DNA of 58,015 nt, taken from positions 1 to 58,015 of the forward strand of contig CABIIJ010000079.1 in assembly GCA_902175065.1 (NCBI GenBank), written 5' to 3'. The stretch is from an uncultured Comamonas sp. Lineage in GTDB: Bacteria > Pseudomonadota > Gammaproteobacteria > Burkholderiales > Burkholderiaceae_C. A program made the position numbers and the translations under genes. This document shows positions 17,035-25,758 of the stretch, piece by piece; positions within the stretch are counted from its first letter, which is position 1; each line of letters begins with the position of its first letter. The notes beneath the pieces are model-generated. The model searched no databases. It was given only the letters and a program-made list of their open reading frames with translations, and was not told the origin of the DNA.

Positions 17035-19416
17035 ATGCCAAGAGCGCAAGCCCCTGACCGCCAAATAGCCCCCTGGCTGACGGCCTGGCCCCTGATGGGC
17101 TGGGTGCTGGGCTGTGCGCTGCAATTGCAGCAGGGGCAATTGGGGCCGCTGTGGAACTATGCCATCGGGGGCCTGGCGGCGGCAGGGCTGGCGGGGCTGC
17201 TCTGGCGCGGGCGGCCGGTGCCACGGGCTGCAGCCTGCCTGGGCGTGCTGCTGGCCCTGGCCCTGGCCGGATGGAGCAGCACCGGCGCACGGGCCACGGC
17301 CTTTGCCCGCCACGCGCTGCCTGCCGCCATGCAGGGGGCGGACGTTACCGTGCAGGGCGTCGTCATCAGCCTGCCGCAGGCGACCGAACGCGGCCAGCGC
17401 TGGCTGTTTGCGCCGGAACACGCCTGGGATGGCACAGGCGCCCCCGTGCCGCTGCCGCCGCGCATCGCCCTGCGCCATTACGTGCCCGATTTCACCGTCC
17501 ATGCCGGCGAGCGCTGGCGCTGGACGGTGCGCCTGCAAAGCCCGCACGGCGCCCGCAACCCGCAGGGATTCGACCTGGAGCAATGGTGGTGGAGCCAGGG
17601 CGTGCAGGCCAGCGGCTACGTGCGTCCCCAAACTGCGCCGCAACGACTGGGCAAGACCTGGCAAGCGCCGCTGGAGCAGGCCCGCGAACAGGTGCGCCAG
17701 CGGCTGCACGGCCACGCGGGCACCAGCCGGGCCGCCGGGGTGGTGGTGGCCCTGGTCACGGGCGACCAGGGCGCGATCGACAAGGCGGACTGGCAGATTT
17801 TTCGCGCCACCGGCGTGGCCCACCTGGTCAGCATCAGCGGCCTGCACATCACCATGTTTGCCTGGCTGGCCGTGGTGCTGGTCGGCGGGCTGTGGCGGCG
17901 CAGCCCCTGGCTGTGCCTGCGCTGGCCCGCACCGCTGGCCGCCGCCTGGGTGGGGCTGGTGCTGGCCCTGCTCTACGCCCTGTTCAGCGGCTGGGGCATT
18001 CCGGCGCAGCGCACGCTGCTGATGCTGTTCACCGTCACCCTGCTGCGCAGCCTGGGCGTGCACTGGCCCTGGCCACGCATCTGGCTGCTGGTGCTGGCCG
18101 TGGTCGTGGCCTGGGACCCGTGGGCGCTGCTGCAAGCGGGTTTCTGGCTGAGTTTCGTCGCCGTGGGCGTGCTGTTCATGACCGGCGCCGGGCAGGCCGC
18201 CCGCCCCTGGCGCTGGTGGCGGCCCCTGTGGCGACTGGTGCGCGAGCAGACGCTGATCGGACTGGCCCTGGCCCCCCTGACCCTGCTGCTGTTCGGGCAG
18301 GTGTCCGTCGTCGGCTTCTTCGCCAACCTGTGGGCCATTCCCTGGGTGACGCTGCTACTCACGCCCCTGGCGATGGCCGGGGTGGTCTGCCCGCCGCTGT
18401 GGACGGCAGCGGTGTGGTGTGCCGACCTGCTGCTCGCCGTGCTGGCCTGGATGGCGCAATGGCCGGGGGCGGTGGCCTATTTCGCCCAGCCGCCGCTGGC
18501 CCTGGGCGTGGTCGGCATGGCCGGCTGCCTGTGGCTGCTGCTGCGCTGGCCCTGGCCGCTGCGCCTGCTGGGACTGCCGCTGGTGCTGCCCATGCTGCTG
18601 TGGCAGCCCCGGCCCCCGCCGCCGGGGGAGTTTTCCCTGCTGGCGCTGGACGTGGGGCAAGGCAGCAGCGTGCTGGTGCAGACGGCGGGCCATGCCCTGC
18701 TGGTCGATGCCGGCCCGCGCTGGGACGGCGGGGATGCGGGCAGCCAGAGCATCGTGCCGCTGCTGCACGCCCTGGGCCTGCGTCTGGACATGGTGCTGCT
18801 CACCCATGCGGACAGCGACCACACCGGCGGGGCGCTGTCCGTTCTCGCCGCCCAGCCGCAGGCCGCCTTGCAGGGCAGCGGTATTGCCACCATCGCCAGC
18901 CAGGCACAGCGCCCCTGGCTGGCATGTGCGCAAGGGCAGCAATGGGTGTGGGAACAGGTGACGTTTACCGTGCTGTGGCCTGCCCAAGGCGCACCGCGCC
19001 AGCCCGGGGCAAAGCCTGCGACCAATGCCAGCAGTTGCGTTGTTCAGGTGCGCTCGGCCAGCGGCGCCGTGGCCCTGCTGACCGGCGATGTGGAACAGGC
19101 CCAGGAGCGTGCCCTGCTGCGCTCCGGCACCGATGTACGGGCCGACGCCCTGCTGGTGGCGCACCACGGCAGCAAGACTTCCACCTCCGCCGCCTGGGTG
19201 GCCGCCGTGCAGCCGCAGGTGGCCCTGGTGCAAAGCGGCTGGCGCAACCGCTTCGGCCATCCGGCCGCGCCGGTGGTGCAGCGCTTGCAGGCTGCGCAGG
19301 CACAGCTTTTCAATACCGCCACCTGCGGGGCCATCCACTGGCATTCCACCCGGCCCGCAACCGCGCAATGCGAGCGTGAACGGCAGCCGCGTTATTGGCA
19401 GAGCGTTCGGCCATAA
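17035..19416 (+). CDS. comEC: DNA uptake channel protein ComEC/Rec2
   Basis: The 793-residue inner-membrane protein has the ComEC layout: an N-terminal DUF4131 region with helices and an OB-like loop (to about residue 210), a central competence domain (from about 240; SISGLHITMFAWLAVVLVGG), and a C-terminal metallo-beta-lactamase domain from about 530 with LALDVGQGSS and the HADSDHTGG metal motif near 590. ComEC imports single-stranded DNA across the inner membrane, and the lactamase-like domain is the presumed nuclease. All domains are intact, so natural transformation is plausible. The ATG at 17035 is the first in-frame start clear of divergent ridA. Confidence 0.92.
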   Translation: MPRAQAPDRQIAPWLTAWPLMGWVLGCALQLQQGQLGPLWNYAIGGLAAAGLAGLLWRGRPVPRAAACLGVLLALALAGWSSTGARATAFARHALPAAMQGADVTVQGVVISLPQATERGQRWLFAPEHAWDGTGAPVPLPPRIALRHYVPDFTVHAGERWRWTVRLQSPHGARNPQGFDLEQWWWSQGVQASGYVRPQTAPQRLGKTWQAPLEQAREQVRQRLHGHAGTSRAAGVVVALVTGDQGAIDKADWQIFRATGVAHLVSISGLHITMFAWLAVVLVGGLWRRSPWLCLRWPAPLAAAWVGLVLALLYALFSGWGIPAQRTLLMLFTVTLLRSLGVHWPWPRIWLLVLAVVVAWDPWALLQAGFWLSFVAVGVLFMTGAGQAARPWRWWRPLWRLVREQTLIGLALAPLTLLLFGQVSVVGFFANLWAIPWVTLLLTPLAMAGVVCPPLWTAAVWCADLLLAVLAWMAQWPGAVAYFAQPPLALGVVGMAGCLWLLLRWPWPLRLLGLPLVLPMLLWQPRPPPPGEFSLLALDVGQGSSVLVQTAGHALLVDAGPRWDGGDAGSQSIVPLLHALGLRLDMVLLTHADSDHTGGALSVLAAQPQAALQGSGIATIASQAQRPWLACAQGQQWVWEQVTFTVLWPAQGAPRQPGAKPATNASSCVVQVRSASGAVALLTGDVEQAQERALLRSGTDVRADALLVAHHGSKTSTSAAWVAAVQPQVALVQSGWRNRFGHPAAPVVQRLQAAQAQLFNTATCGAIHWHSTRPATAQCERERQPRYWQSVRP

Positions 19417-19567
19417 CGCAAATCAGACATTAAAGAAATATAAAAATCAAAATTTATTCTTTTTTCATCTAATAAATCATCTTCAAAATACCGGGTATGC
19501 CTGTCTTGACTACAAATCATGTCGTTGCTAGGCAAAATTTTTTAACACCCACAAGGTAAACACCACC

Positions 19568-20392
19568 ATGCAATTCAAGCAACTGATCGTCGCCGCCGCC
19601 GCTGGCGCTGCCGTACTGGCCTCTACCCCCGCCCTGGCCGACCGCCTGCAAGACATCCAGAAGGCGGGCGTGCTGCGCGTGGCAGCATTCGATGCCAATC
19701 CGCCCTTCGGCTTTGCCGACCCCAAGACCCGCAAGCTCGTCGGCCTGGACGTGGATTACGCCCAGGAATTCGCCCGGCGCCTGGGCGTGAAGCTGCAGCT
19801 GGTGCCCACCAACCCGGCCAACCGCGTGCCGCTGCTGCTGGCAGGCAAGGTGGACCTGGTGCTGGCCAACTTCACCATTACCGAGGAACGCGCCAGGCAG
19901 GTGAACTTCAGCATCCCCTACTTCGCCTCGGGCACGCAGTTCATCGCGCCCAAGGGCCAGCTCACCTCGCCCGAACAACTGGGCAGCCTGCGCATCGGCG
20001 TGGACAAGGGCACGACCAACGAAATCGTGCTGCGCGAGAAGCATCCGCAAGCGCAATTGGTGGCCTATGACGACACGCCGTTTGCCTTTACCGCGCTGCG
20101 CAATGGCCAGGTACAGGCCATCTCGCAGGACGGCCCCAAGCTGGTCGGCCTGCTGGCCACCATCAAGGACCAGAAAGAGCGTGCCAGGTGGGAAGTGCCC
20201 GCCTTCACCATCTCCAGCGACTACATCGGCGTGGGCATCCCCAAGGGCGAGACGGCGCTGACCGACTGGGTGAACACCACGCTCAAGGACCTGGAAGCCA
20301 AAGGCCAGGCCGGCACGATCTACGACACCTGGTTCGGCCCGCAAAGCAACACGCCCTTGCAGCGCAACTTCAAGATTGGCGACAAGCTGTAA
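19568..20392 (+). CDS. Amino-acid ABC transporter periplasmic binding protein
   Basis: A 274-residue family-3 solute-binding protein with a Sec signal peptide (AAAAGAAVLASTPALA, cleavage before DRLQD). The mature part has VLRVAAFDANPPFGF and GLDVDYAQEFARRLGVKLQL, the usual polar amino-acid binding fold, and NFTITEERARQVNFSIPYF. It captures an amino acid, probably acidic or polar, and delivers it to the two permeases downstream. The upstream region is AT-rich, with a TTGACT (19505-19510) that could be a -35. A 170-base repeat lies between this gene and the permeases. Confidence 0.9.
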   Translation: MQFKQLIVAAAAGAAVLASTPALADRLQDIQKAGVLRVAAFDANPPFGFADPKTRKLVGLDVDYAQEFARRLGVKLQLVPTNPANRVPLLLAGKVDLVLANFTITEERARQVNFSIPYFASGTQFIAPKGQLTSPEQLGSLRIGVDKGTTNEIVLREKHPQAQLVAYDDTPFAFTALRNGQVQAISQDGPKLVGLLATIKDQKERARWEVPAFTISSDYIGVGIPKGETALTDWVNTTLKDLEAKGQAGTIYDTWFGPQSNTPLQRNFKIGDKL

Positions 20393-20397
20393 GTAGC

Positions 20398-20567
20398 CCT
20401 GGGGATGCTCTGCACAAATCGCCGCGCCGCCTGCATCTGCGGCCTCGGGCGGTCTGCGGCGTTGCAAATCCTCACGATAGCTACGGCTATCGCTGCGGTT
20501 TGCGCCTTGCAGCCCATCCCGACCCGAAGCGCAGGCTTACCGCTCGATTCGTGCAGAGCATCCCTGG
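20398..20567. repeat. Inverted-repeat element, family 2, full copy inside the ABC operon
   Basis: Ends CCTGGGGATGCTCTGCACAA (left) and TGCAGAGCATCCCTGG (right) are near-perfect inverted repeats of about 23 bases. Inside is a core with GCGGCGTTGCAAATCCTC, a hairpin CGATAGC-TAC-GGCTATCG, and CTGCGGTTTGCGCCTTGCAG. Related sequence occurs at 34264, at 50304 and in the core of the element at 3879. It starts six bases after the stop of the binding-protein gene. No protein is encoded. Confidence 0.8.
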
Positions 20568-20628
20568 CGCCACAACGCCCCCCTGAACCAACAGCACTGC
20601 CCCGCGCAGTGCTGTTACTTTTTTCCCC

Positions 20629-21384
20629 ATGATCGACTTCACGGACTGGCCGCAGCACCTGCTGGCGACCAAATACTGGCACTGGCTGCTCAGCGGCTGG
20701 GGCATCACCCTCCTCTCCTCGCTGCTGGTCGTGGCCGCGTCCACGCTGCTGGGCCTGCTGTTTGCGGCGGCCCGCATGGCGCCTGCGGCATCCGTGCGCT
20801 GGGCAGCGGGGCTGTACCTTTCGGCCTTTCGCAATACGCCGCTGCTGGTGCAGTTGTTCTTCTGGTACTTCGCCGTGCCGGGGCTGCTGCCGTCCGGCTG
20901 GACGGCGTGGCTCAACAGCCCGCACAGCTTCGCCATCGGGCCGCTGGCCGTGAGCTGGCCTTCTTTTGAATTTGTCGCTGCGCTGGTGGGGCTGGTGCTG
21001 TATTCCACCGCCTACGTGGGCGAGGAAATCCGGGCCGGCCTGGGCAGCGTGCCACGCAGCCAGACCCAGGCTGCCGAATCCCTGGGCATGACGCCCCGGC
21101 AGGTGCTGCGCCACGTCGTGCTGCCGCAAGCGCTGGCACGCATCGTCTCGCCGCTGTTCGGGCAGTACATGAACATCGTCAAGAACACCTCGCTGGGCAT
21201 GACCATCGGATTGGTCGAGCTGTCCTACCGCGCCCGGCAGGTGGAGGCCGAAACCTTCCAGCCCTTTCAGGTCTACGGCATCACCACGCTGCTGTACGTA
21301 CTGCTCGTCATCGGCCTGGAAATGTTCAGCCAGCACCTGCAAAACCGCCGCCAATGGGGGCACACCCGGATGGGCCGTGCATGA
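20629..21384 (+). CDS. Amino-acid ABC transporter permease 1 (HisM/GltJ type)
   Basis: A 251-residue inner-membrane permease with five or six helices. The EAA loop that docks on the ATPase is AAESLGMTPRQVLRHVVLPQ near residue 145, and FRNTPLLVQLFFWYFAVPGL near residue 67 is typical of GltJ-like permeases for acidic amino acids. The start is separated from the binding-protein stop by 236 bases, mostly the family-2 repeat. Its stop overlaps the start of the second permease by four bases (ATGA). No ATPase gene follows. Confidence 0.9.
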   Translation: MIDFTDWPQHLLATKYWHWLLSGWGITLLSSLLVVAASTLLGLLFAAARMAPAASVRWAAGLYLSAFRNTPLLVQLFFWYFAVPGLLPSGWTAWLNSPHSFAIGPLAVSWPSFEFVAALVGLVLYSTAYVGEEIRAGLGSVPRSQTQAAESLGMTPRQVLRHVVLPQALARIVSPLFGQYMNIVKNTSLGMTIGLVELSYRARQVEAETFQPFQVYGITTLLYVLLVIGLEMFSQHLQNRRQWGHTRMGRA

Positions 21385-22070
21385 ACTTCCTCGCACTTGC
21401 CGACGACTGGCAGTACCTGCTGCTGGGCACCTTCCCCGACGGCCCGCCCGGCGGCGCCCTGCTGACGCTGATTCTGAGCGGCATCTCCGGCCTGCTCTCC
21501 GCCGCCCTCGGCCTGGGCCTGGGCATCGCTCTGGCCATGACCCGCAGCGGCGGCCTGCCCGCACTGTTGCTGCGCGGCGTGCTGGGCCTGCTGCGGGCCG
21601 TTCCGGTGCTGATGCTGATTTTCTGGATCTATTTCCTGCTGCCCGTGCTGTTCGGCATGGACGTGCCCGGCCTGCTGGCCGTGGTCTGTGCACTGTCGCT
21701 CATCAGCGGGGCGTATCTGGCCCACAGCGTGGCGGCAGGCATCCGTGCCATCCCGCAGGGCCAGTGGGATGCCGGCACCGCCCTGGGCATGACGCGCTGG
21801 CAGGTGCTGCGCGTGCTGATCCTGCCGCAGGCACTGCCGATGATGCTGCCTTCCTTCATCAACCAGTGGGTGACGCTGATCAAGGACAGCTCGCTGGCCT
21901 ACATCGTCGGGGTGGGCGAGCTGTCCTTCCTGGCCACCCAGGTCAACGCCCGGCTGATGATCAACCCGGCGGAGGTTTTCCTGTTCGTCGGCGCAATCTA
22001 CTGGGTGCTGTGTTCGCTGCTGAACCTGCTGGCCGCCTGGATGGGGCGGCAGGCCCGCACCGGCGCTTGA
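21381..22070 (+). CDS. Amino-acid ABC transporter permease 2 (GltK type)
   Basis: The 229-residue partner permease has an EAA loop AGTALGMTRWQVLRVLILPQ near residue 133 and a first helix pair LLTLILSGISGLLSAALGLG. GltJ/GltK-type permeases form a heterodimer in the inner membrane. The ATG at 21381 overlaps the first permease stop. The next gene, bacterioferritin, is convergent, so the operon ends here without an ATP-binding subunit. The ATPase must come from elsewhere in the genome if the importer is active. Confidence 0.9.
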   Translation: MNFLALADDWQYLLLGTFPDGPPGGALLTLILSGISGLLSAALGLGLGIALAMTRSGGLPALLLRGVLGLLRAVPVLMLIFWIYFLLPVLFGMDVPGLLAVVCALSLISGAYLAHSVAAGIRAIPQGQWDAGTALGMTRWQVLRVLILPQALPMMLPSFINQWVTLIKDSSLAYIVGVGELSFLATQVNARLMINPAEVFLFVGAIYWVLCSLLNLLAAWMGRQARTGA

Positions 22071-22100
22071 AGCAGCCCCGGTGACAGCACGCGGCAGCAC

Positions 22101-22583
22101 TCAGTCCTCGTGCGCCTCGCCCATCTGGCTTTGCAGGTAGTTTTCCAGGCCCAGGGATTCGGTCAGGTTCAACTGCGTCTCCAGGAAGTCGATGCGGTCT
22201 TCGGTGCGCTCGAGCAGCTTTTCCAGCAGATCGCGCGAGACGAAATCCTGCGCAGCTTCGGCGGCCTGGACGCCGTCCTTCAGGCACTGCTGGGCGCCTT
22301 GGGCATGGCGCAGGTCGCAGGCCAGGGTTTCGGGCACGTCTTCACCGACTTGCAGCTTGCCCAGGTCCTGCAGGTTGGGCAGGCCGTCCAGGATCAGGAT
22401 GCGATCCATCAGCGCATCGGCGTGCTTCATGGCGTGGATGGACTCCTTGTATTCCACCTTGGCCAGCGCCTCGAAACCCCAGTGCTTCTGCAGCCGGTAG
22501 TGCATGTAGTACTGGTTGATGGCGGTGAGTTCGTTTTTCAGTTGCGCTTGCAGCGCGGCGATGACCTTGGGTTCACCTTGCAT
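22101..22583 (-). CDS. bfr: Bacterioferritin with a degenerate ferroxidase centre
   Basis: The 160-residue four-helix protein aligns without gaps to E. coli Bfr as I recall it. The haem ligand Met52 is kept (HAMKHAD), and two ferroxidase ligands, Glu18 and His54, remain. The other four are changed: Glu51 to Ala, Glu94 to Ala, Glu127 to Thr and His130 to Arg. This resembles haem-binding subunits without oxidase activity that co-assemble with a catalytic Bfr in some bacteria. The start at 22583 has AAGGAG upstream; longer readings have no support. It is divergent from ahpC, which points to iron and peroxide control together. Confidence 0.9.
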   Translation of the reverse strand: MQGEPKVIAALQAQLKNELTAINQYYMHYRLQKHWGFEALAKVEYKESIHAMKHADALMDRILILDGLPNLQDLGKLQVGEDVPETLACDLRHAQGAQQCLKDGVQAAEAAQDFVSRDLLEKLLERTEDRIDFLETQLNLTESLGLENYLQSQMGEAHED

Positions 22584-22725
22584 ACGGGAACACTCCTTAA
22601 AAACCGCCATTGTCGGCCCAGCGGCAAGGGCGCTGCCTGCGCTAAGGAATAGCAGGAGGTGAGCAGATGCGGCGGCAGTGCGCGACAAGCCGCATAGTGT
22701 TAGAAATAAACAATCACAACAATCA

Positions 22726-22737
22726 AATCAATTGATT
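22726..22737. promoter_or_regulatory. AT-rich palindrome in the bfr-ahpC divergent promoter region
   Basis: AATCAATTGATT is a perfect 12-base dyad about 80 bases before the ahpC start, within a strikingly AT-rich segment (22700-22755). It could be part of an OxyR or other regulator site, but it does not match the OxyR consensus clearly. Confidence 0.3.
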
Positions 22738-22814
22738 AGATTTATTTTTAAACGGGGCTAAACTTCGATCCTGTGTTCAGTCAAACACTCACTTCACAAC
22801 GAAAGGAAACTGCA

Positions 22815-23390
22815 ATGACCTTGATCAACACCCAAGTCCAACCCTTCAAGACCCAAGCTTTTGTGAACCGCGCTGGCAAGGGCGAATTCATCGAAGTGAC
22901 CGAGCAATCCCTCAAGGGCAAATGGTCCGTGCTGATCTTCATGCCGGCTGCCTTCACCTTCAACTGCCCCACCGAAATCGAGGACGCCGCCGACAACTAC
23001 GCCGAATTCCAGAAGGCTGGCGCCGAGGTCTACATCGTCACCACCGACACCCATTTCTCGCACAAGGTGTGGCACGAAACCTCCGACGCCGTGGGCAAGG
23101 CCAAATTCCCCCTGGTCGGCGACCCCACCCACCAGCTGACCAACGCCTTTGGCGTGCACATCCCCGAAGAGGGCCTGGCCCTGCGCGGCACCTTCGTGAT
23201 CAACCCCGATGGCGTGATCAAGACCATGGAAGTGCACTCCAACGAAATCGCCCGTGACGTGTCGGAAACCCTGCGCAAGCTCAAGGCTGCCCAGTTCACC
23301 GCCGCCCACCCCGATCAGGTGTGCCCCGCCAAGTGGAAAGAAGGCGCCACCACGCTGACGCCTTCGCTGGATCTGGTCGGCAAGATCTAA
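22815..23390 (+). CDS. ahpC: Peroxiredoxin AhpC
   Basis: A 191-residue typical 2-Cys peroxiredoxin. The peroxidatic cysteine is Cys51 in AAFTFNCPTEIEDAADNYAE, and the resolving cysteine is Cys170 in DQVCPAKWKEG. It reduces hydrogen peroxide, alkyl peroxides and peroxynitrite in the cytoplasm with electrons from AhpF, encoded downstream. The ATG at 22815 has AAAGGAAAC upstream. A terminator-like hairpin between ahpC and ahpF suggests more ahpC than ahpF message. Confidence 0.97.
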   Translation: MTLINTQVQPFKTQAFVNRAGKGEFIEVTEQSLKGKWSVLIFMPAAFTFNCPTEIEDAADNYAEFQKAGAEVYIVTTDTHFSHKVWHETSDAVGKAKFPLVGDPTHQLTNAFGVHIPEEGLALRGTFVINPDGVIKTMEVHSNEIARDVSETLRKLKAAQFTAAHPDQVCPAKWKEGATTLTPSLDLVGKI

Positions 23391-23408
23391 ATCTTTTGCC
23401 CTGAAACC

Positions 23409-23447
23409 AGCCGGACGGGTGCGAGCACCGTGCCGTCCGGCTTTTTA
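23409..23447 (+). terminator. Intercistronic terminator/attenuator between ahpC and ahpF
   Basis: AGCCGGACGG pairs perfectly with CCGTCCGGCT over ten base pairs and is followed by TTTATT. It lies 19 bases after the ahpC stop; ahpF begins 45 bases further on. Confidence 0.85.
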
Positions 23448-23491
23448 TTGCCCAAAAATCTTCAAAATCACTGCTTTTTCGGAGGACACCC

Positions 23492-25048
23492 ATGCTTGAC
23501 GAGCAACTCAAAACCCAACTGGCCGCCTATCTGGAGCGCGTGACCCAGCCCTTCGAGCTGGTGGCCTCCCTGGACGAGAGCGAGACTGCCGCGCAGATGC
23601 GCGACCTGCTCACCACCATCCAGACCCTGCGCAGCGACAAGATCAGCCTGCGCCTGGATGGCAACGACGCCCGCAAGCCGTCGTTCACCCTGCAACGCCA
23701 GGGCAGCAACAGCAGCCTGCGCTTTGCCGGGCTGCCCCTGGGGCACGAATTCACCTCGCTGGTGCTGGCCCTGCTGTGGACGGGCGGCCATCCGCCCAAG
23801 GAAGAGCAGGACCTGCTCGACCAGATCGCCGCCATCGAAGGCGACTTCAACTTCGAGGTCTACATGAGCCTGTCGTGCCACAACTGCCCGGACGTGGTGC
23901 AGGCGCTGTCGCTCATGGCCATCCTCAACCCCAACATCAAGACCACCGTCATCGAAGGCGGCGCTTTCCAGAAAGAAGTGCAGGAGCGCGAAATCATGGC
24001 CGTGCCCATGGTCTACCTGAACGGCGAAGTGTTCGGCGCAGGCCGCATGTTGCTGGGCGAAATCGTCGCCAAGCTGGACACCGGCGCAGCGGCCCGCGAA
24101 GCGGCCAAGCTCTCGGCCAAGGAAGCGTTCGAGGTGCTCATCATCGGCGGCGGCCCGGCCGGCGCAGCGGCGGCCATCTACACCGCCCGCAAGGGCATCC
24201 GCACCGGCATTGCTGCCGAGCGCATCGGCGGCCAGGTGAACGACACGCTGGACATCGAGAACTACATCTCCGTCAATAAAACCGAAGGCCCGAAATTTGC
24301 CGCCGCGCTGGAATCGCACATCGGCGACTACGACATCGACGTCATGCGCCTGCAACGCGCTGCCAAGCTGATTCCCGCTGCGCAGCAAGGCGGCCTGATC
24401 ACCGTGGAACTGGAAAACGGCGGCACGCTGCAATCCAAGAGCGTGGTGCTGTCCACCGGCGCCCGCTGGCGCAACATGAACGTGCCCGGCGAAGACCAGT
24501 ACCGCACCAAGGGCGTGGCCTACTGCCCGAGCTGCGACGGCCCGCTGTTCAAGGGCAAGCGCGTGGCGGTGATCGGCGGCGGCAACTCCGGCGTGGAAGC
24601 GGCGATTGACCTGGCCGGCGTGGTCGAGCACGTCACCGTGTTCGAGTTCATGCCCGAACTCAAGGCCGACGCCGTGCTCCAGAAAAAGCTGGCCAGCCTG
24701 CCCAACGTCACCGTCATCAAGAATGCCCAGACCACCGAAGTGCTGGGCGACGGCAGCAAGGTCACCGGCCTGGCCTACAAGGACCGCACCAATGACGCAA
24801 TCCAGCAGGTGACGCTGGAAGGCATCTTCGTGCAGATCGGCCTGCTGCCCAACACCGACTGGCTCAAGGGCACGCTGGAGCTGAACAAGATGGGCGAGAT
24901 CGTCATCGACGCCAAGGGCCAGACCAGCGTCCCCGGCGTGTTCGCTGCGGGCGACTGCACCAACGTGCCGTACAAGCAGATCATCATCGCCGCAGGTGCG
25001 GGGGCAACGGCAGGGCTGTCGGCGTTCGACCACCTGATTCGCAACTGA
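23492..25048 (+). CDS. ahpF: Alkyl hydroperoxide reductase flavoprotein AhpF
   Basis: The 518-residue enzyme has the full AhpF layout: an N-terminal double-thioredoxin domain with the Cys129-His-Asn-Cys132 site, an FAD domain ([20 protein letters not shown] near 215), an NADPH domain ([15 protein letters not shown] near 360) and the Cys345-Pro-Ser-Cys348 redox pair. It passes electrons from NADH to AhpC. The second pair is CPSC where E. coli has CPHC. An AATCACTG...GGAGGA segment just upstream supplies the ribosome-binding site. The gene is followed by a terminator and repeat copy B. Confidence 0.97.
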   Translation: MLDEQLKTQLAAYLERVTQPFELVASLDESETAAQMRDLLTTIQTLRSDKISLRLDGNDARKPSFTLQRQGSNSSLRFAGLPLGHEFTSLVLALLWTGGHPPKEEQDLLDQIAAIEGDFNFEVYMSLSCHNCPDVVQALSLMAILNPNIKTTVIEGGAFQKEVQEREIMAVPMVYLNGEVFGAGRMLLGEIVAKLDTGAAAREAAKLSAKEAFEVLIIGGGPAGAAAAIYTARKGIRTGIAAERIGGQVNDTLDIENYISVNKTEGPKFAAALESHIGDYDIDVMRLQRAAKLIPAAQQGGLITVELENGGTLQSKSVVLSTGARWRNMNVPGEDQYRTKGVAYCPSCDGPLFKGKRVAVIGGGNSGVEAAIDLAGVVEHVTVFEFMPELKADAVLQKKLASLPNVTVIKNAQTTEVLGDGSKVTGLAYKDRTNDAIQQVTLEGIFVQIGLLPNTDWLKGTLELNKMGEIVIDAKGQTSVPGVFAAGDCTNVPYKQIIIAAGAGATAGLSAFDHLIRN

Positions 25049-25090
25049 GACGGCCAAGTCCGGTCCGCCCGCGCAGGCGGGCCATCTGCG

Positions 25091-25127
25091 AAAAAGGGAC
25101 TGTTCCGCAAGGAGCAGCCCCTTTTTT
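25091..25127 (+). terminator. Terminator of ahpF
   Basis: AAAAAGGGACTGTTCC, loop GCAA, then GGAGCAGCCCCTTTTTT form an imperfect stem with a run of T. It lies 43 bases after the ahpF stop. Confidence 0.85.
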
Positions 25128-25208
25128 CATAGCTTTTCCCGCTGACTATGCAAGGATTTCAGAATAAAAACAATATGAAATCGTTTATATATCTGCGGAA
25201 AATGCTAC
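25128..25208. repeat. Double-palindrome repeat, family 1, copy B
   Basis: Outer arms ATAGCTTTTCCCGCTG and CTGCGGAAAATGCTACT enclose inner arms AAGGATTTCAG and TGAAATCGTTT. It lies between the convergent ahpF and folK, directly after the ahpF terminator and ending at the folK stop codon. Confidence 0.8.
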
Positions 25209-25751
25209 TTATAAAGTAGCAACCCCCTCCACCCACTGCGGCCCGGCCAGCACGTCGATGGCTTGCCCGGCCACGGCGGCCAGTTGGGCGGCGGTGACGC
25301 GCTGCGGCGCGAGTTCGGCCAAGGGGCGCAGCACAAAGGCGCGTTCTTCCATGCGCGGATGCGGCACGGTCAGCGTGGGGGTGTCCAGCCTGGCATCGCC
25401 CCAGAGCAGGATGTCCAGGTCCAGCGTGCGCGGGGCATTGCGGTAGGGGCGCTGGCGGCCTGCGGCGTTTTCCAGGGCCTGGAGCCGGGCCAGAAAATCC
25501 TGCGGCGCAGCATTCGTCTCCAGCACGGCAACGGCGTTGAGGTAATCCGGCCCGCTGGCATCCACCGGGGCGCTGCGGTAGAGGCTGGAGACGCCGCACA
25601 GCCGCGTGCCCGGCAACCCGGCCAGCGCCTGCACGGCAGAGCGCAGCGCCTGCCCCCGGTCGCCCAGGTTGGCGCCCAGGCCGATGTAGACGGTGGTGGC
25701 GGCAGCAGTTTCAGCCGCAGGGTCGGTGGCCGCGTCGATGGTGGCGTTCAT
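25209..25751 (-). CDS. folK: 6-hydroxymethyl-7,8-dihydropterin pyrophosphokinase
   Basis: The 180-residue HPPK transfers diphosphate from ATP to hydroxymethyl-dihydropterin in folate synthesis. Typical segments are [60 protein letters not shown] with the two metal-binding aspartates, and [20 protein letters not shown]. The ATG at 25751 is chosen because homologues start shortly before YIGLGxNLG; the frame is open further up inside pcnB. It follows pcnB by seven bases in the hda-HAD-pcnB-folK run. It ends at repeat copy B. Confidence 0.95.
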   Translation of the reverse strand: MNATIDAATDPAAETAAATTVYIGLGANLGDRGQALRSAVQALAGLPGTRLCGVSSLYRSAPVDASGPDYLNAVAVLETNAAPQDFLARLQALENAAGRQRPYRNAPRTLDLDILLWGDARLDTPTLTVPHPRMEERAFVLRPLAELAPQRVTAAQLAAVAGQAIDVLAGPQWVEGVATL

Positions 25752-25758
25752 GCCCGCC

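Noticed and set aside
16475-17290. Long frame joined to cutA
   Set aside because: CutA homology begins at the methionine at 16474, which is coupled to the ridA stop. The rest is antisense or out of frame to ridA and comEC.
25128-25208. Possible small RNA gene at the family-1 repeats
   Set aside because: The folds are stable, but no promoter is visible at any copy; terminator or mobile-element origin explains them more simply.
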